Part shown: one piece after another, positions 40,752-50,057 of the stretch
Position numbering within the stretch: position 1 is the stretch's first letter
Layout: every line of letters starts with the position of its first letter
Position numbers and translations under genes: made by a program
The notes under the pieces: generated by a model
Told to the model about the DNA's origin: nothing
Databases searched by the model: none
Seen by the model: only the letters and a program-made list of their open reading frames with translations
Origin: JAICXG01 sp036494545
GTDB taxonomy: Bacteria; Verrucomicrobiota; Verrucomicrobiia; Chthoniobacterales; UBA10450
Length of the DNA: 64,000 nt
Reading direction: 5' to 3'
Assembly (NCBI GenBank): GCA_036494545.1
Contig: DASXOB010000016.1
Coordinates: 62,001-126,000 of the forward strand

Positions 40752-41450
40752 TGTGACATTCGTCGCTGCTATCGCCGCGATGCCCACGGTGCCGCTGCTC
40801 TTTGGGATTCCGGTCGAGTTTATTCTCTTCGCTCTCACCTGCTGGGCGTGGCGCTTTTTCACCACCACACGATGCGTGTTGCGCTTGCCGGCGTAGCGAG
40901 TATTGCGCTCTACAAGATTTTATTTACCGGTTTCAAGGCGGGCCCGCGAATGGTCGGTTTCTTCATTCACCTTGGGAACGAATGGGTGATTCTGGCTAAT
41001 CTCCTCTGCCTGCTTACCGGCCTCGGTGACTCTCCGTCGCCCGGCTTGGGAAGTGTTGCCCGAAACCTTCAGGGGTTCGATCTTCCTTCTCTCGTTAGTC
41101 CTTTCTGCTTCGATGATGCCGGTGGAGAGATTGCCAGCCGCATCCTGGCCCACAGCCTTGGGACTTGGCTTTTTCTCCTCCATCTTCGATAATATTCCAC
41201 TTACTGTCCTCGCTCTAAAACAAGGTGCCTACGATTGGGTTTCTCGCGTACTCCGTCCGCTTCGGTGGGTCGGTGATTTGGTTCGGATCGTCTGCTGGTG
41301 TGGCGTTGACTAATCTGTATCCGGAAGCGAGGTCCGTTCTGTCCTAGGTCCGCTACGGCTGGTTTGTCGCTCTCGGCTATGTGGGTGGGATTTTTCGGTA
41401 TGCTCTCTGTCTGGCAATGGCAGCCAAACGAGCCGCCCAAGGAAACGGCT
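40752..41450 (+). pseudogene. Broken sodium:proton antiporter/citrate-type permease gene
   Basis: Pieces of one membrane protein appear in successive frames: LLFGIPVEFILFALT, then (after a shift near 40840) HHHTMRVALAGVASIALYK, ILFTGFKAGP and NEWVILANLLCLLTG, then FFSSIFDNIPLTVLALKQG, then (shift near 41235) FGGSVIWFGSSAGVALTNLY and a TAG near 41343 followed by VRYGWFVALGYVGG. At least three frameshifts and one nonsense codon. The fragments resemble NhaD/ArsB-superfamily permeases. The rest of the 40582-41515 gap holds only the dispersed word at 40587 and 40726. Confidence 0.8.
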
Positions 41451-41515
41451 GCCATGTCTGACCATCCATGGTGAAAAGCAGTATCCCCGCTTGAGGCGCG
41501 GTGCTATTTTCGACG

Positions 41516-42514
41516 ATGCGATTGACCGGACATTTAGCCGTCCCGGGTAGATTAACCGGTCTATTCTTCGGCGCGGCTGCCGCGGGCTTTTTCGCCATTG
41601 GCGCAATTTCCGCCGCTAATCGACCGTCCGTCACTCAGCCGGCACTCGACAATTTGGTTTTCCAAGCCTTGCCGCTCGAGCGTTCGCGTCAGAATCATTT
41701 TCTCGTTAGGGCAGAAATCAATGGCAAGCCAGCCATACTTGGAGTCGACTCCGGCGCACCGGTCAGCGCAATCTCCACCACACGAGCTGCTTATTTTGGA
41801 ATAAGTTCCATTCCGCGTTCATCCACCCTGCCAGCGCAGTTGCGCATCAATGGCGGCTACAACCGAGTCACCATCGCGCATCATCTCCGGCTCGGCGCTC
41901 TCATCCTCGTCGACGAGCCAATGGTCTCGATTGACCTCCGCACACCCGCGCGTGCCGCACAGGAGTTTCACGAGCAGGAGCTGGATGGCATTCTCGGGGC
42001 CGACATTCTCTTCCCCACGCAGGCGGTACTGAATTGCGAGAAGCAGCTACTCCTCATGAAAATTGACCCAGACGTGCCGGGTACGGTGCCGGGCGTGAAC
42101 CATCGAGGTTGGAAAAACGTTCCCATCCGCGTGACTCAGGGCTGGAACCTATACGTCGATGGCAAGCTCAATGGGAAAGCCGCACAACTCATGATCGATA
42201 CCGGTGCTTTTACGACCTTGATTCATCGTCCGTTCGTCGATCAAATGCGCCTGCATTTGCGAGATACACCCTATGCTTCTGGGGCCGTAAACCTCAAGGA
42301 ACGCGGCCTTCAGCTCGCGGTCATTCGACATTTTGCGATTGGACATTTTCTCGTTAGGGGAAAGGAAGTTGGAGTCATGGACCTGCGTGGCCTTATTCAT
42401 GGCGACCTGCTCAAAGGCACTCCCCCAGTCGCGGGCTTGTTAGGCTCGGAATTCCTCCGTCGCAATCACGCCATCATCGACTTTGGCACACGAACGCTCT
42501 ATCTGAAACTCTAG
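41516..42514 (+). CDS. Exported retropepsin-like aspartic protease, two-domain
   Basis: 332 aa from ATG 41516, which gives a hydrophobic N-terminal export signal (TGLFFGAAAAGFFAIGAIS). Two retropepsin-like halves each hold an aspartic motif: LGVDSGAPVSAIS and LMIDTGAFTTLIH, with GILGADIL and GLLGSEFL flap partners. Such clan AA proteins work as pairs of lobes; here both are on one chain. The first motif is DSG rather than DTG, still compatible with activity. Substrate unknown. Confidence 0.8.
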   Translation: MRLTGHLAVPGRLTGLFFGAAAAGFFAIGAISAANRPSVTQPALDNLVFQALPLERSRQNHFLVRAEINGKPAILGVDSGAPVSAISTTRAAYFGISSIPRSSTLPAQLRINGGYNRVTIAHHLRLGALILVDEPMVSIDLRTPARAAQEFHEQELDGILGADILFPTQAVLNCEKQLLLMKIDPDVPGTVPGVNHRGWKNVPIRVTQGWNLYVDGKLNGKAAQLMIDTGAFTTLIHRPFVDQMRLHLRDTPYASGAVNLKERGLQLAVIRHFAIGHFLVRGKEVGVMDLRGLIHGDLLKGTPPVAGLLGSEFLRRNHAIIDFGTRTLYLKL

Positions 42515-42691
42515 CCGCAGGTGACCTTAGCGACCTTGTAAGGCGCAGGGCGCGCCTAATTCGCTCTGGAGTTCCCCACGTTCCTGAAGGCGAAATGAGA
42601 GGAACCTCATCGCGCGTGCTTCCTGGCGTGGCCTGGGCTTGGAAAACAAAAATTGAGTGCAACCGCCGCTCATTCGTGCCACAAGTCTGCC

Positions 42692-43318
42692 ATGAAAACG
42701 ATCCTGTTCGGCTGTCTGCTCGTCTGCTCTCTGGGCCTGGCGAATGTTCGCGGCCAGGAACCCAACACTAAACCGGAGGAAAAGAAAGCTATGGAAACAA
42801 ATCAAAAAGAGGTAGCCGTCTTAAAAACGAGCGAAGGCGAAATGGTGGTCGAGTTCTGGCCCGGCGAGGCTCCAAAGACGGTTGAGAATTTCGAGAAGCT
42901 CGCCCGCCAGGGCTTCTACGATGGCACAGCCTTTCATCGCATTATCAAAGGCTTCATGATTCAAGGCGGTGACCCGAACACAAAAGATCTCTCCAAGGAG
43001 AGCAGCTACGGAACCGGCGGGCCGGGTTATAAAATCCCCGCTGAATTCAATGACCATCTGCATGTGCGCGGCGTGCTTTCCATGGCTCGTTCGGCTGATC
43101 CTAACTCAGCCGGCAGCCAATTCTTCATCTGCCTCGGCACAGTTAACCATCTCGATCATGAATACACGGCGTTCGGTCATGTGATCAAAGGGCTCGATGT
43201 CCTCGACAAGATCGGCAACACACCGGTAACTCGTAGTGCCATGGGGGAAACGAGCAAGCCGACAAAACGAGTTACATTGGAGAGCGTGAAGATTGTCCCG
43301 GCTGACTCAGTAAAATAG
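42692..43318 (+). CDS. Exported cyclophilin-type peptidylprolyl isomerase
   Basis: 208 aa from ATG 42692; signal peptide KTILFGCLLVCSLGLANVRG, so periplasmic. Cyclophilin core: FYDGTAFHRIIKGFMIQGGD, GYKIPAEFN, GVLSMARSADPNSAGSQFFI and YTAFGHVIKGLDVLDKI, including the catalytic Arg in FHRI. Speeds proline isomerisation in exported proteins. Ends 2 bp before the next gene. Confidence 0.94.
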   Translation: MKTILFGCLLVCSLGLANVRGQEPNTKPEEKKAMETNQKEVAVLKTSEGEMVVEFWPGEAPKTVENFEKLARQGFYDGTAFHRIIKGFMIQGGDPNTKDLSKESSYGTGGPGYKIPAEFNDHLHVRGVLSMARSADPNSAGSQFFICLGTVNHLDHEYTAFGHVIKGLDVLDKIGNTPVTRSAMGETSKPTKRVTLESVKIVPADSVK

Positions 43319-43320
43319 CG

Positions 43321-44211
43321 ATGCCTAACGACTGCACTCGCGTTGCTGCCATCCAAATGCAGTGCGGCCCGGAGCCGCAGGCCAACCTGGAAAAAGCAGT
43401 CGCACGTGTGCGCGAAGCCTCGACTGAAGGCGGGGAGATCATTTGTCTTCCGGAGCTATTTCGTTCCCAATACTTCTGCCAATCGGAAGACCATAAGTAT
43501 TTCGATCTGGCCGAGACGATTCCCGGACCTTCCACGGAGTCGTTAGGCCAAGTCGCCCGCGAGACCGGCGCGATCATTGTTGCGTCGCTCTTTGAAAAGA
43601 GAACTGCCGGCCTTTATCACAATACCGCTGTCCTTCTCGGCTCTGATGGCGAGATTATTGGCAAATATCGCAAGATGCATATCCCTGATGATCCGGCTTA
43701 CTACGAGAAGTTCTATTTCACCCCCGGTGACCTGGGCTTTCAGGCCTGGCCTACCTCGCAGGGAAAAATCGGCATCTGCGTTTGCTGGGACCAATGGTAT
43801 CCCGAAGCCGCTCGCCTAACGACTCTAAGAGGTGCCGAGATTCTCTTTTATCCTACCGCGATTGGCTGGCATCCTTCGGAGAAGGCGAAATACGGTTACG
43901 CGCAGCACTCCGCTTGGGAAACGATGCAACGCAGCCATGCCATCGCCAATGGCTGCTTCGTCGTGTCGGTGAATCGCGTTGGTCACGAAGCGCCCGCTGG
44001 TGGCGACGGAATCGAGTTCTGGGGACAAAGCTTCATCGTCGCGCCAGGCGGCGAAATTTTAGCCAAGGCCAGCGTCGATCGCGAGGAGACCATTTACGCC
44101 GATGTCGAATGGAAAAGAGTTAACGAGCAGCGCACTCACTGGCCTTTTCTGCGTGACCGTCGCATCGACGCCTATTCCGGCTTGGAGAAACGGCTACTCG
44201 ACAAAGAATGA
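43321..44211 (+). CDS. aguB: N-carbamoylputrescine amidase (nitrilase family)
   Basis: 296 aa. The nitrilase triad is visible: Glu in ICLPELFRSQYF, Lys in GKYRKMHIPDDP and Cys in GICVCWDQWYPE. The DDPAYYEKFYFTPGDLG and WHPSEKAKYGY segments are characteristic of AguB, which makes putrescine from N-carbamoylputrescine. The partner agmatine deiminase is not in the window. The start codon is inside an ATGCCTAACGA word (MPND) and two further copies lie within the gene. Confidence 0.92.
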   Translation: MPNDCTRVAAIQMQCGPEPQANLEKAVARVREASTEGGEIICLPELFRSQYFCQSEDHKYFDLAETIPGPSTESLGQVARETGAIIVASLFEKRTAGLYHNTAVLLGSDGEIIGKYRKMHIPDDPAYYEKFYFTPGDLGFQAWPTSQGKIGICVCWDQWYPEAARLTTLRGAEILFYPTAIGWHPSEKAKYGYAQHSAWETMQRSHAIANGCFVVSVNRVGHEAPAGGDGIEFWGQSFIVAPGGEILAKASVDREETIYADVEWKRVNEQRTHWPFLRDRRIDAYSGLEKRLLDKE

Positions 44212-45539
44212 GACTAACTGCTGCCTTTGCAGTTGCGACAGCTCTCCTGAGTATGCCTGCGGTACCTGTCCGATCCGAACCGACTCCGACGCTGGCGAGG
44301 GGGATGGATCCTATTGCCGAGACTTACGTGAAGCTGGTCCTGGCACTAGGAGAAACCGACACCGATTACGTCGACGCCTATTATGGCCCGCCGCAGTGGC
44401 GGACAGAAGTTAAGACGATCAAGCCGCCGTTAAGTGCGCTCGCTCATAGCGCACGGACCTTAAGCGATCACCTAAAGCAACTCCCGGTTCCTCAGGATGA
44501 GATGGAACAGTTGCGTCGCGAATATCTGATCAAGCAATTAGCCGCTTTCCAAGCCCGCATCCGACTCCTTCAGGGGGAAAAGACGACCTTTGACCAGCAG
44601 TCTCAGGCTCTCTATGATTCGGTCGCGCCTACTTTTCCGGCGGAACATTTCCAAGAGCTGATCGATAAGATCGAAGCCACTGGCGCGCTCAAGTCGAAAG
44701 ATGCGATGGATCAGCGCACATTGTCACAGCGCTACAGCGACTGGCGTAAAGGATTTATTGTCCCAAACGATAAGCTCGACAAAGTCTTTCAGCTCGCGAT
44801 CAAGGAATGCCGGGCGCGTACCCTCGCTCACTTGCAGTTACCGCCGAACGAGAGCTTTACGGTCGAATATGTGACTAATAAACCCTGGGGCGGGTATAAC
44901 TGGTACAAAGGTAACTATCATAGTGTTATTCAAGTTAACACCGATTTGCCAACCTACATCGATCGGGCAGTCGACCTGGCGGCGCACGAAGGCTATCCCG
45001 GCCATCATGTCTATAACACGCTTTTGGAAAAGAACCTTACTCATGACCGCGGATGGATCGAGTTTTCCGTCTATCCGCTCTATTCGCCACAGTCGTTAGT
45101 CGCGGAGGGCTCGGCTAACTTCGGGCGTGAAGTCGCCTTCACCAAACCGGGACGACGCAAGTTCGAAAAGGAAGTTCTCTGGCCCGCTGCCGGACTCGAT
45201 TCCGCTAAGGCCGATCAATACTATGAGGTGGAGGATTTGGTCGACAAACTGAGCTATGCCACGAACGAAGCAGCGCGACAGCTAATCGACGGCAAAATCG
45301 ACGCAGCCGCCGCGGCCGACTGGCTGGAGAAGTACGAACTGGAAGAACCCAACCGCGCCAGGAAACGAGTGGAATTCATCCGGCACTACGGCAGCTATGT
45401 CATTAATTATAACTACGGAGAGGACCTGGTTCGCCAATACATCGAGAAGCATGGCGGAACGCCGGAACAAACGGCGAAGCGATGGAAGCTGTTTGGCGAG
45501 TTACTGGCCTCGCCACGCCTCCCGAGCAATCTGCGCTAA
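44208..45539 (+). CDS. DUF885 family exported metalloprotease-like protein
   Basis: 443 aa; ATG overlaps the aguB stop (ATGA). N-terminal signal peptide (LTAAFAVATALLSMPAVPVRS). The DUF885 hallmark HEGYPGHHVYN, with an upstream AAHE, resembles a zinc HExxH-type site; WIEFSVYPLYSPQSLVAEG and the late LSYATNEAARQLIDGK are also typical. Probably an exported peptidase, substrate unknown. No dispersed word occurs from 43.8 to 48.5 kb. Confidence 0.85.
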   Translation: MRLTAAFAVATALLSMPAVPVRSEPTPTLARGMDPIAETYVKLVLALGETDTDYVDAYYGPPQWRTEVKTIKPPLSALAHSARTLSDHLKQLPVPQDEMEQLRREYLIKQLAAFQARIRLLQGEKTTFDQQSQALYDSVAPTFPAEHFQELIDKIEATGALKSKDAMDQRTLSQRYSDWRKGFIVPNDKLDKVFQLAIKECRARTLAHLQLPPNESFTVEYVTNKPWGGYNWYKGNYHSVIQVNTDLPTYIDRAVDLAAHEGYPGHHVYNTLLEKNLTHDRGWIEFSVYPLYSPQSLVAEGSANFGREVAFTKPGRRKFEKEVLWPAAGLDSAKADQYYEVEDLVDKLSYATNEAARQLIDGKIDAAAAADWLEKYELEEPNRARKRVEFIRHYGSYVINYNYGEDLVRQYIEKHGGTPEQTAKRWKLFGELLASPRLPSNLR

Positions 45540-45564
45540 GATAACCGACCCACGGGTTGTGAAT

Positions 45565-45580
45565 GTAACAATCATGTTAC
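45565..45580. promoter_or_regulatory. Short inverted repeat in the gap after the DUF885 gene
   Basis: GTAAC (45565-45569) and GTTAC (45576-45580) flank AATCAT. Operator-like, 45 bp upstream of a decayed gene; no regulator is identified. Confidence 0.3.
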
Positions 45581-45624
45581 GCTCAAACGGTTGCCGGTTT
45601 CGGGCAATTCTGCGAAATTAGAGC

Positions 45625-46240
45625 ATGAGTAGATTTCGGGCCTCGGCAATTTGCCTGATCTGGTCCTGCACTCTCGCGATCCCCTGCGCACGCGACGACC
45701 ATCATAGTCAATAACACGAACGACGACGGTCCGGGCTCACTGCGTCAGGCGCTCGGGAGTGCAAAGGATGGCGATACGATCGACGCCACCGGTATCTCCG
45801 GCGTCAACACCCTCGCCACCGGGGAATTGGTCCTGAACAATGGCGTGGTTATTAACGGCTCCGGTGCCGAGTTGCTGGCCGTTGACGGCAACGCCGCCAG
45901 TGTCGTGTTCCAAATCGGCTCATTGAAGACTGTCGCCATTTCTGGTCTGACGATCAGAAATGGCCAAGGCAACTTCGGCGGCGGCATCTCATTTGGCGCT
46001 GGCGGGACGCTGACTGTTATTAGTAGCACTCTTAGCGGCAACAGTGCCGCCTTCGGTGGTGGCGCCTTTAATACGGGAACGGTGACAATCCCTAACAGTA
46101 CGGTAAGCGGTAACAGCGGTGGCGAGGGCGCTGGCGTTTGCAACGCCGGTGTCAGCATGGCGACAATTAAAGAATAGCATGCTCAGTGGCAACATGGCTA
46201 CACAGACGGGGTGGTGCCTGCTTCAATTCGACTCTTGGTC
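45625..46240 (+). pseudogene. Decayed exported beta-helix (SLRQA-type) protein gene
   Basis: An ATG at 45625 begins a plausible signal peptide (SRFRASAICLIWSCTLAIP). After a shift near 45690 another frame reads TIIVNNTNDDGPGSLRQAL, then VNTLATGELVLNNGVVINGS and GNSAAFGGGAFNTG, the start of a parallel beta-helix surface protein. A second shift near 46165 is needed to reach NSMLSGNMATQTG. The sequence then stops resembling a beta-helix near 46240. Confidence 0.75.
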
Positions 46241-46716
46241 AGTCGGTCAATGACCCAAAACAGATCGATGTCTATGTCACGCCGTATTATGACTCCAAGG
46301 GTCTGGCTATTAACGTCGGCTCATGGAGCAAAGGACTCGCTACCTCTAACGAGCCGGATTTTGTCGCGACTATTTCTAAGATGAAGCAGTCCTGGATCGA
46401 CCTGCGATTTCCCGAAATGTACGTCGCCGCGATTCGCCTTTACGATCTTGGTTTCAGAAACGAAGCGACTTACTGGTTTTACTCGGCCCAGTATCGCGGC
46501 CGTCTTTTCGCGATCCTGGTCGACCAAGAGAAAATCGGTAGTATGGGCACGCCCGCATTCGAGTTAGTCCAGGCAGTAAGCGCCTTTCAGCAATCGGTCG
46601 GGCCTTACATTAATGGATATGCCTTTGGCGACATAGATTACCTCATCCAGATTGTTGCGCGGGTTCAAACGGAGAACAAAGCCATTCCCGACCTGGAGAA
46701 GCTTTATCCGGGGTAA
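46186..46716 (+). CDS. Hypothetical protein fragment, 5' end fused to beta-helix debris
   Basis: 176 codons; the only start is a GTG inside the beta-helix remnant, so the true N-terminus seems lost. From ~46240 the sequence is coherent: DPKQIDVYVTPYYDSKGLA, LRFPEMYVAAIRLYDLG, FRNEATYWFYSAQYRGRLFA. I do not recognise the family. The frame ends at a TAA directly after a GGGG run, and a related tail continues in another frame, so the gene is probably frameshifted. Confidence 0.5.
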   Translation: MATWLHRRGGACFNSTLGQSVNDPKQIDVYVTPYYDSKGLAINVGSWSKGLATSNEPDFVATISKMKQSWIDLRFPEMYVAAIRLYDLGFRNEATYWFYSAQYRGRLFAILVDQEKIGSMGTPAFELVQAVSAFQQSVGPYINGYAFGDIDYLIQIVARVQTENKAIPDLEKLYPG

Positions 46717-46895
46717 CCTTTAAGCAGAGATCGGAATGGGGCGCTGGAAACCACGGGCTCAATGAAGGACTAACCAAGTTCCTGGCGATGTTGAAGGACC
46801 AAAAGGCAACGTTAAAGAAGACAAGGATCGAAAATGGCACCGAAGCGAAGTTCTCGAGCCTAACCAGTAGAGAACTACCGAAAGAACCGCACTGA
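46713..46895 (+). other. Frameshifted C-terminal tail of the preceding hypothetical gene
   Basis: A -1 shift at CCGGGGTAA opens a frame reading VTFKQRSEWGAGNHGLNEGL and TKFLAMLKDQKATLKK, ending in TGA that overlaps the next ATG (TGATG). The coupling to the next start suggests this frame was once translated. Confidence 0.55.
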
Positions 46896-48055
46896 TGACT
46901 CTTTTGCGACGTTTGATCGACGAGAGGACCTCCGACGTGCGATCTGCAAAGTCGGCTCCCATTTTCTCGCAAGTTGTGTCAGGTTGCGGCGTGTTTGAAC
47001 TGTTGACCCTGCAGAAGACGCGCGAAGCGGTGCAGAGCGGACCCGTGGAGGCGCGCGTGCATGTGCAGCTCGAGACAGTCGCGTCGAAGCTGACTCGCGA
47101 GCAAAAGCCCTATTGCGAGCTAACCCTGGCCGATGCGGGCGACCGCATGACGCTGCGGGTCTGGAGCGATCATCCCAATTACCCAGCCTGCGATTCCATG
47201 CAAAGCGGCGATTTTGTCGAGATCGCGGGCGAGTTTTATCAACATCAGCAATACGGGCTCGACGTGCGGCGTTGGACGACGCGTCGGCTTACGACCGAGG
47301 AGCAAACGCAGCTTGTGCAGGGTCCGCTCGAGCTGCGCGCGCGTCAGACAGCGGACTGGGAATTTATCGTCGAGACGACATTGGCTATTCGCGATCCGCG
47401 GCTGCATGCACTTTGCGCGGAATTTATAGCGCAACACGGCGGGCGCTTCCGCAACACTGCAGGCGCGCGGACTTATCATCACGCGCGGCGCGGCGGCCTA
47501 GTCGAGCATACGGCGCAGATGATGCGCGTAGCGCAGGCGATAGCACCGCTTTATCCAGCCCTGAACATCGATCTGCTCATTGCCGGCACTCTCTTTCACG
47601 ACGCAGGAAAACTTTGGGAAAACTATCTACCTGAGACTGGTTTCGGCATGCCCTTCGATGAGCTGGGCGAGATGGTCGGTCACATCGGCATCGGGATGGA
47701 GATTGTGAATTCTCTTTGGCGAAAAATCTGGTCGGAAGAATATGCTCGTTCGTGGTCGGAGCTGCGACCGTCGAGTGACGATGTGCGGCTTCACCTCTTG
47801 CATCTCATCGCCGCGCATCATGGGGAAAAGCAGCTCGGTTCGCCGGTCTTTCCCAAGACGCCGGAAGCGATGGTGCTGCATTATATCGATAACCTCGATG
47901 CACGGCTCGAGATGTTTTTTGCCGGCTATTCGATCGCCAAGCCGATCGCCAACCGCATCTTTGAGCGCGTCCGGCCGCTGCCGGGGAACCTCGTTAAGGC
48001 GCTGGAGAAATTCACGCCGCCGAGGGCGGACGACGGGGAGGATCGTCTACTCTAA
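46895..48055 (+). CDS. HD-domain 3'-5' exoribonuclease, YhaM-like
   Basis: 386 aa. An N-terminal OB-fold (KLTREQKPYCELTLADAGDRM, ~60-130) precedes an HD phosphohydrolase domain: TYHHARRGGLVEHTAQMM, LFHDAGKLWE, HLLHLIAAHHGEK and LHYIDNLDARL. This order is that of YhaM/CBF1, which degrades RNA and single-stranded DNA from 3' ends. The first ~40 residues look less conserved and the true start may be later. Confidence 0.88.
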   Translation: MTLLRRLIDERTSDVRSAKSAPIFSQVVSGCGVFELLTLQKTREAVQSGPVEARVHVQLETVASKLTREQKPYCELTLADAGDRMTLRVWSDHPNYPACDSMQSGDFVEIAGEFYQHQQYGLDVRRWTTRRLTTEEQTQLVQGPLELRARQTADWEFIVETTLAIRDPRLHALCAEFIAQHGGRFRNTAGARTYHHARRGGLVEHTAQMMRVAQAIAPLYPALNIDLLIAGTLFHDAGKLWENYLPETGFGMPFDELGEMVGHIGIGMEIVNSLWRKIWSEEYARSWSELRPSSDDVRLHLLHLIAAHHGEKQLGSPVFPKTPEAMVLHYIDNLDARLEMFFAGYSIAKPIANRIFERVRPLPGNLVKALEKFTPPRADDGEDRLL

Positions 48056-48083
48056 ACGGTTGCGCTCTGAGGAAATCAGGCTT

Positions 48084-48881
48084 TCAGCCTGACATCAGGC
48101 GGAGCTTTGCTTCGCGCAGATATTCTTCGTCGATTTCGAAGCCGATGAAATTTTTCACGCCGCATTGCTTCGCGGCGACGGCGGAGTTTCCGATACCAAG
48201 GAATGGATCGAGCATGCATCTTGTTTTCGTCAGGCCATGAAGACGGATGCAGTTTACTGCCAACTTTATCGGGAAAGTTGCCGGATGCGGTCGCTCTTTC
48301 TCGCGACGCTGGATCGTTTCGTAGGGAATAAACCAAGTGTTGCCGCGACAACGCCGATCGTGTCCGCTGGTGTGACTCCAGCGAGCGATATTGCTTTTGT
48401 CCTGATAAGGCACGCCGAGGGCCAGTCGGTCCAGCGGTGTCACGCCGCGCGGCGTGAGATGGAAGACGTATTCGTGGCAATCGTTGAGGAATCGCGACGA
48501 GCGGATCGGTTTAAAATGGCCACGTGAAATCTCACCTCCGTTATCGTTAGGCAAGGTAATGGACTTGATCCAGTGAATGGTATTTTGGAGCACGAAGAAC
48601 TCTCGCAAACGCAGAATCAACTCGTGCGGGAACATGGGATTTGAAGGCGCCGCGCCGAGATTAAGAAAGAACGATCCGTTGGGCCGAAGCAGTCGATCAA
48701 TCTCTCGCGCCCACCTTACACACCAATCCAAATACGACTCGCGCTTCGCGTTATCGGCGAATTTCCGGTAGCGAATCCCGAGATTGTAAGGCGGCGACGT
48801 GACCACAAGATCGATCGATTTCGCCCGGAGTCGCGCCATTCCTTCCACGCAATCGGCCAGCTGCAGATCGAGTCGCGTCAT
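48084..48881 (-). CDS. Solitary DNA methyltransferase (beta-class, N4/N6)
   Basis: 265 aa. Catalytic TSPPYNLG lies near the N-terminus (residues ~28-35) and the SAM-binding DPFLGIGNSAVAAKQ near the C-terminus, the beta-class order; SPPY is usual for N4-cytosine enzymes, though some N6-adenine enzymes have it. Convergent with the YhaM-like gene. No restriction endonuclease or specificity subunit is nearby, so it may be a regulatory or orphan enzyme. It contains a copy of the dispersed word (TLPND). Confidence 0.88.
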   Translation of the reverse strand: MTRLDLQLADCVEGMARLRAKSIDLVVTSPPYNLGIRYRKFADNAKRESYLDWCVRWAREIDRLLRPNGSFFLNLGAAPSNPMFPHELILRLREFFVLQNTIHWIKSITLPNDNGGEISRGHFKPIRSSRFLNDCHEYVFHLTPRGVTPLDRLALGVPYQDKSNIARWSHTSGHDRRCRGNTWFIPYETIQRREKERPHPATFPIKLAVNCIRLHGLTKTRCMLDPFLGIGNSAVAAKQCGVKNFIGFEIDEEYLREAKLRLMSG

Positions 48882-48939
48882 GAATCGAGATTACAATTTC
48901 GGAAATGAAAGTACAACTCGGCGCTGTAGGTTAGGCGAG

Positions 48940-49755
48940 ATGTCGGATAAACCTTCAAAGCTCAAGATCGCTAATCGTGAATTTGGTTCGCGGCTTCTTG
49001 TCGGCACGGGCAAGTTTGCGTCCAACGAGCTGATGCGTGATGCGCTCGCAGCGAGCGGGACCGAACTGGTAACCGTGGCGTTGCGCCGCGCCGATCTCTC
49101 GGGACGGGGCGATCCGTTCGCCAACATTCTCGATTTTATTGATCCCAGCCGATACCTCCTGCTTCCAAACACGAGCGGCGCGCGCAATGCCGAGGACGCG
49201 GTTCGACTCGCGCGCCTCGCCGCCGCGGCCGGATTGCCGAAGTGGGTGAAGCTCGAGATTCACCCTGATCCACGCTATTTGCTACCCGATCCGGTCGAGA
49301 CCCTCGCCGCGGCCGAGATTTTAGTCGGAGAAGGTTTTACCGTCCTCCCGTACATCAACGCCGACCCGGTGCTGGCCAAACGACTACAGGATATTGGCAC
49401 CGCCACTATCATGCCACTGGGTTCGCCCATCGGAAGCAACCGCGGAATCGAAACGCGTGCGCAAATCGAAATCATCATCGAGCAAGCGACCGTTCCGGTA
49501 GTGATCGACGCTGGCTTGGGCGCGCCCAGTCAAGCGGCCCAAGCACTGGAAATGGGTGCCGACGCCGTCTTGGTGAACACTGCTATCGCCATCGCCTCCG
49601 ATCCGGTTCGGATGGCGGTGGCCTTCTGTAAAGCGACCGAAGCCGGCCGCGCGGCGCGCGAGATCGGTCTCGCCGAAGCGCGCGCCACTGCTTCCGCGAC
49701 CAGTCCGCTCACGGCGTTTTTCAACGACCCGGCAAAGATCATTTGCAAGGAATAA
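48940..49755 (+). CDS. thiG: Thiazole synthase ThiG
   Basis: 271 aa from ATG 48940. TIM-barrel enzyme forming the thiamine thiazole ring from DXP, dehydroglycine/iminoglycine and ThiS thiocarboxylate. Visible landmarks: SRLLVGTGKF, LLPNTSGARNAEDAVRLARL, VKLEIHPDPRYLLPD, MPLGSPIGSNRGI and VVIDAGLGAPSQAAQALEMG. No thiS, thiH or thiO lies in the window. Confidence 0.95.
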   Translation: MSDKPSKLKIANREFGSRLLVGTGKFASNELMRDALAASGTELVTVALRRADLSGRGDPFANILDFIDPSRYLLLPNTSGARNAEDAVRLARLAAAAGLPKWVKLEIHPDPRYLLPDPVETLAAAEILVGEGFTVLPYINADPVLAKRLQDIGTATIMPLGSPIGSNRGIETRAQIEIIIEQATVPVVIDAGLGAPSQAAQALEMGADAVLVNTAIAIASDPVRMAVAFCKATEAGRAAREIGLAEARATASATSPLTAFFNDPAKIICKE

Positions 49756-49841
49756 ACGCCAGATTCCATCGGCGATCGAAGCTAACTTGAGAAGGTCGAG
49801 CCGTGCATGATTCAGTACTGTCGCCTCGCCTCAAATAGCGT

Positions 49842-50057
49842 CTACGCCTCGTTATGGAAATCGATTTGGCGCCCACCAATTCGCCTAACCACTCGCCAAC
49901 CATGGCCACGCACAAAACGACGCAGATCATCGCCGCTTAGCGCTTGGAAGAGCTGACGCTCGTTTGATTGGGTAACGAAGTGCTCTGGTCGTACGGCCAG
50001 GCGTTGCGCGATGACGTGCGCCATCGGATCGAGGCCTTTTGGAGGATCTTCGGTCAC
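49842..50057 (-). CDS. Small hypothetical protein (71 aa)
   Basis: GTG start overlapping the stop of the upstream small ORF (GTGA). Sequence MTEDPPKGLDPMAHVIAQRL, then ALSGDDLRRFVRGHGWRVV. Low-complexity bias is absent and the overlap suggests translation, but I recognise no family. Confidence 0.4.
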   Translation of the reverse strand: MTEDPPKGLDPMAHVIAQRLAVRPEHFVTQSNERQLFQALSGDDLRRFVRGHGWRVVRRIGGRQIDFHNEA

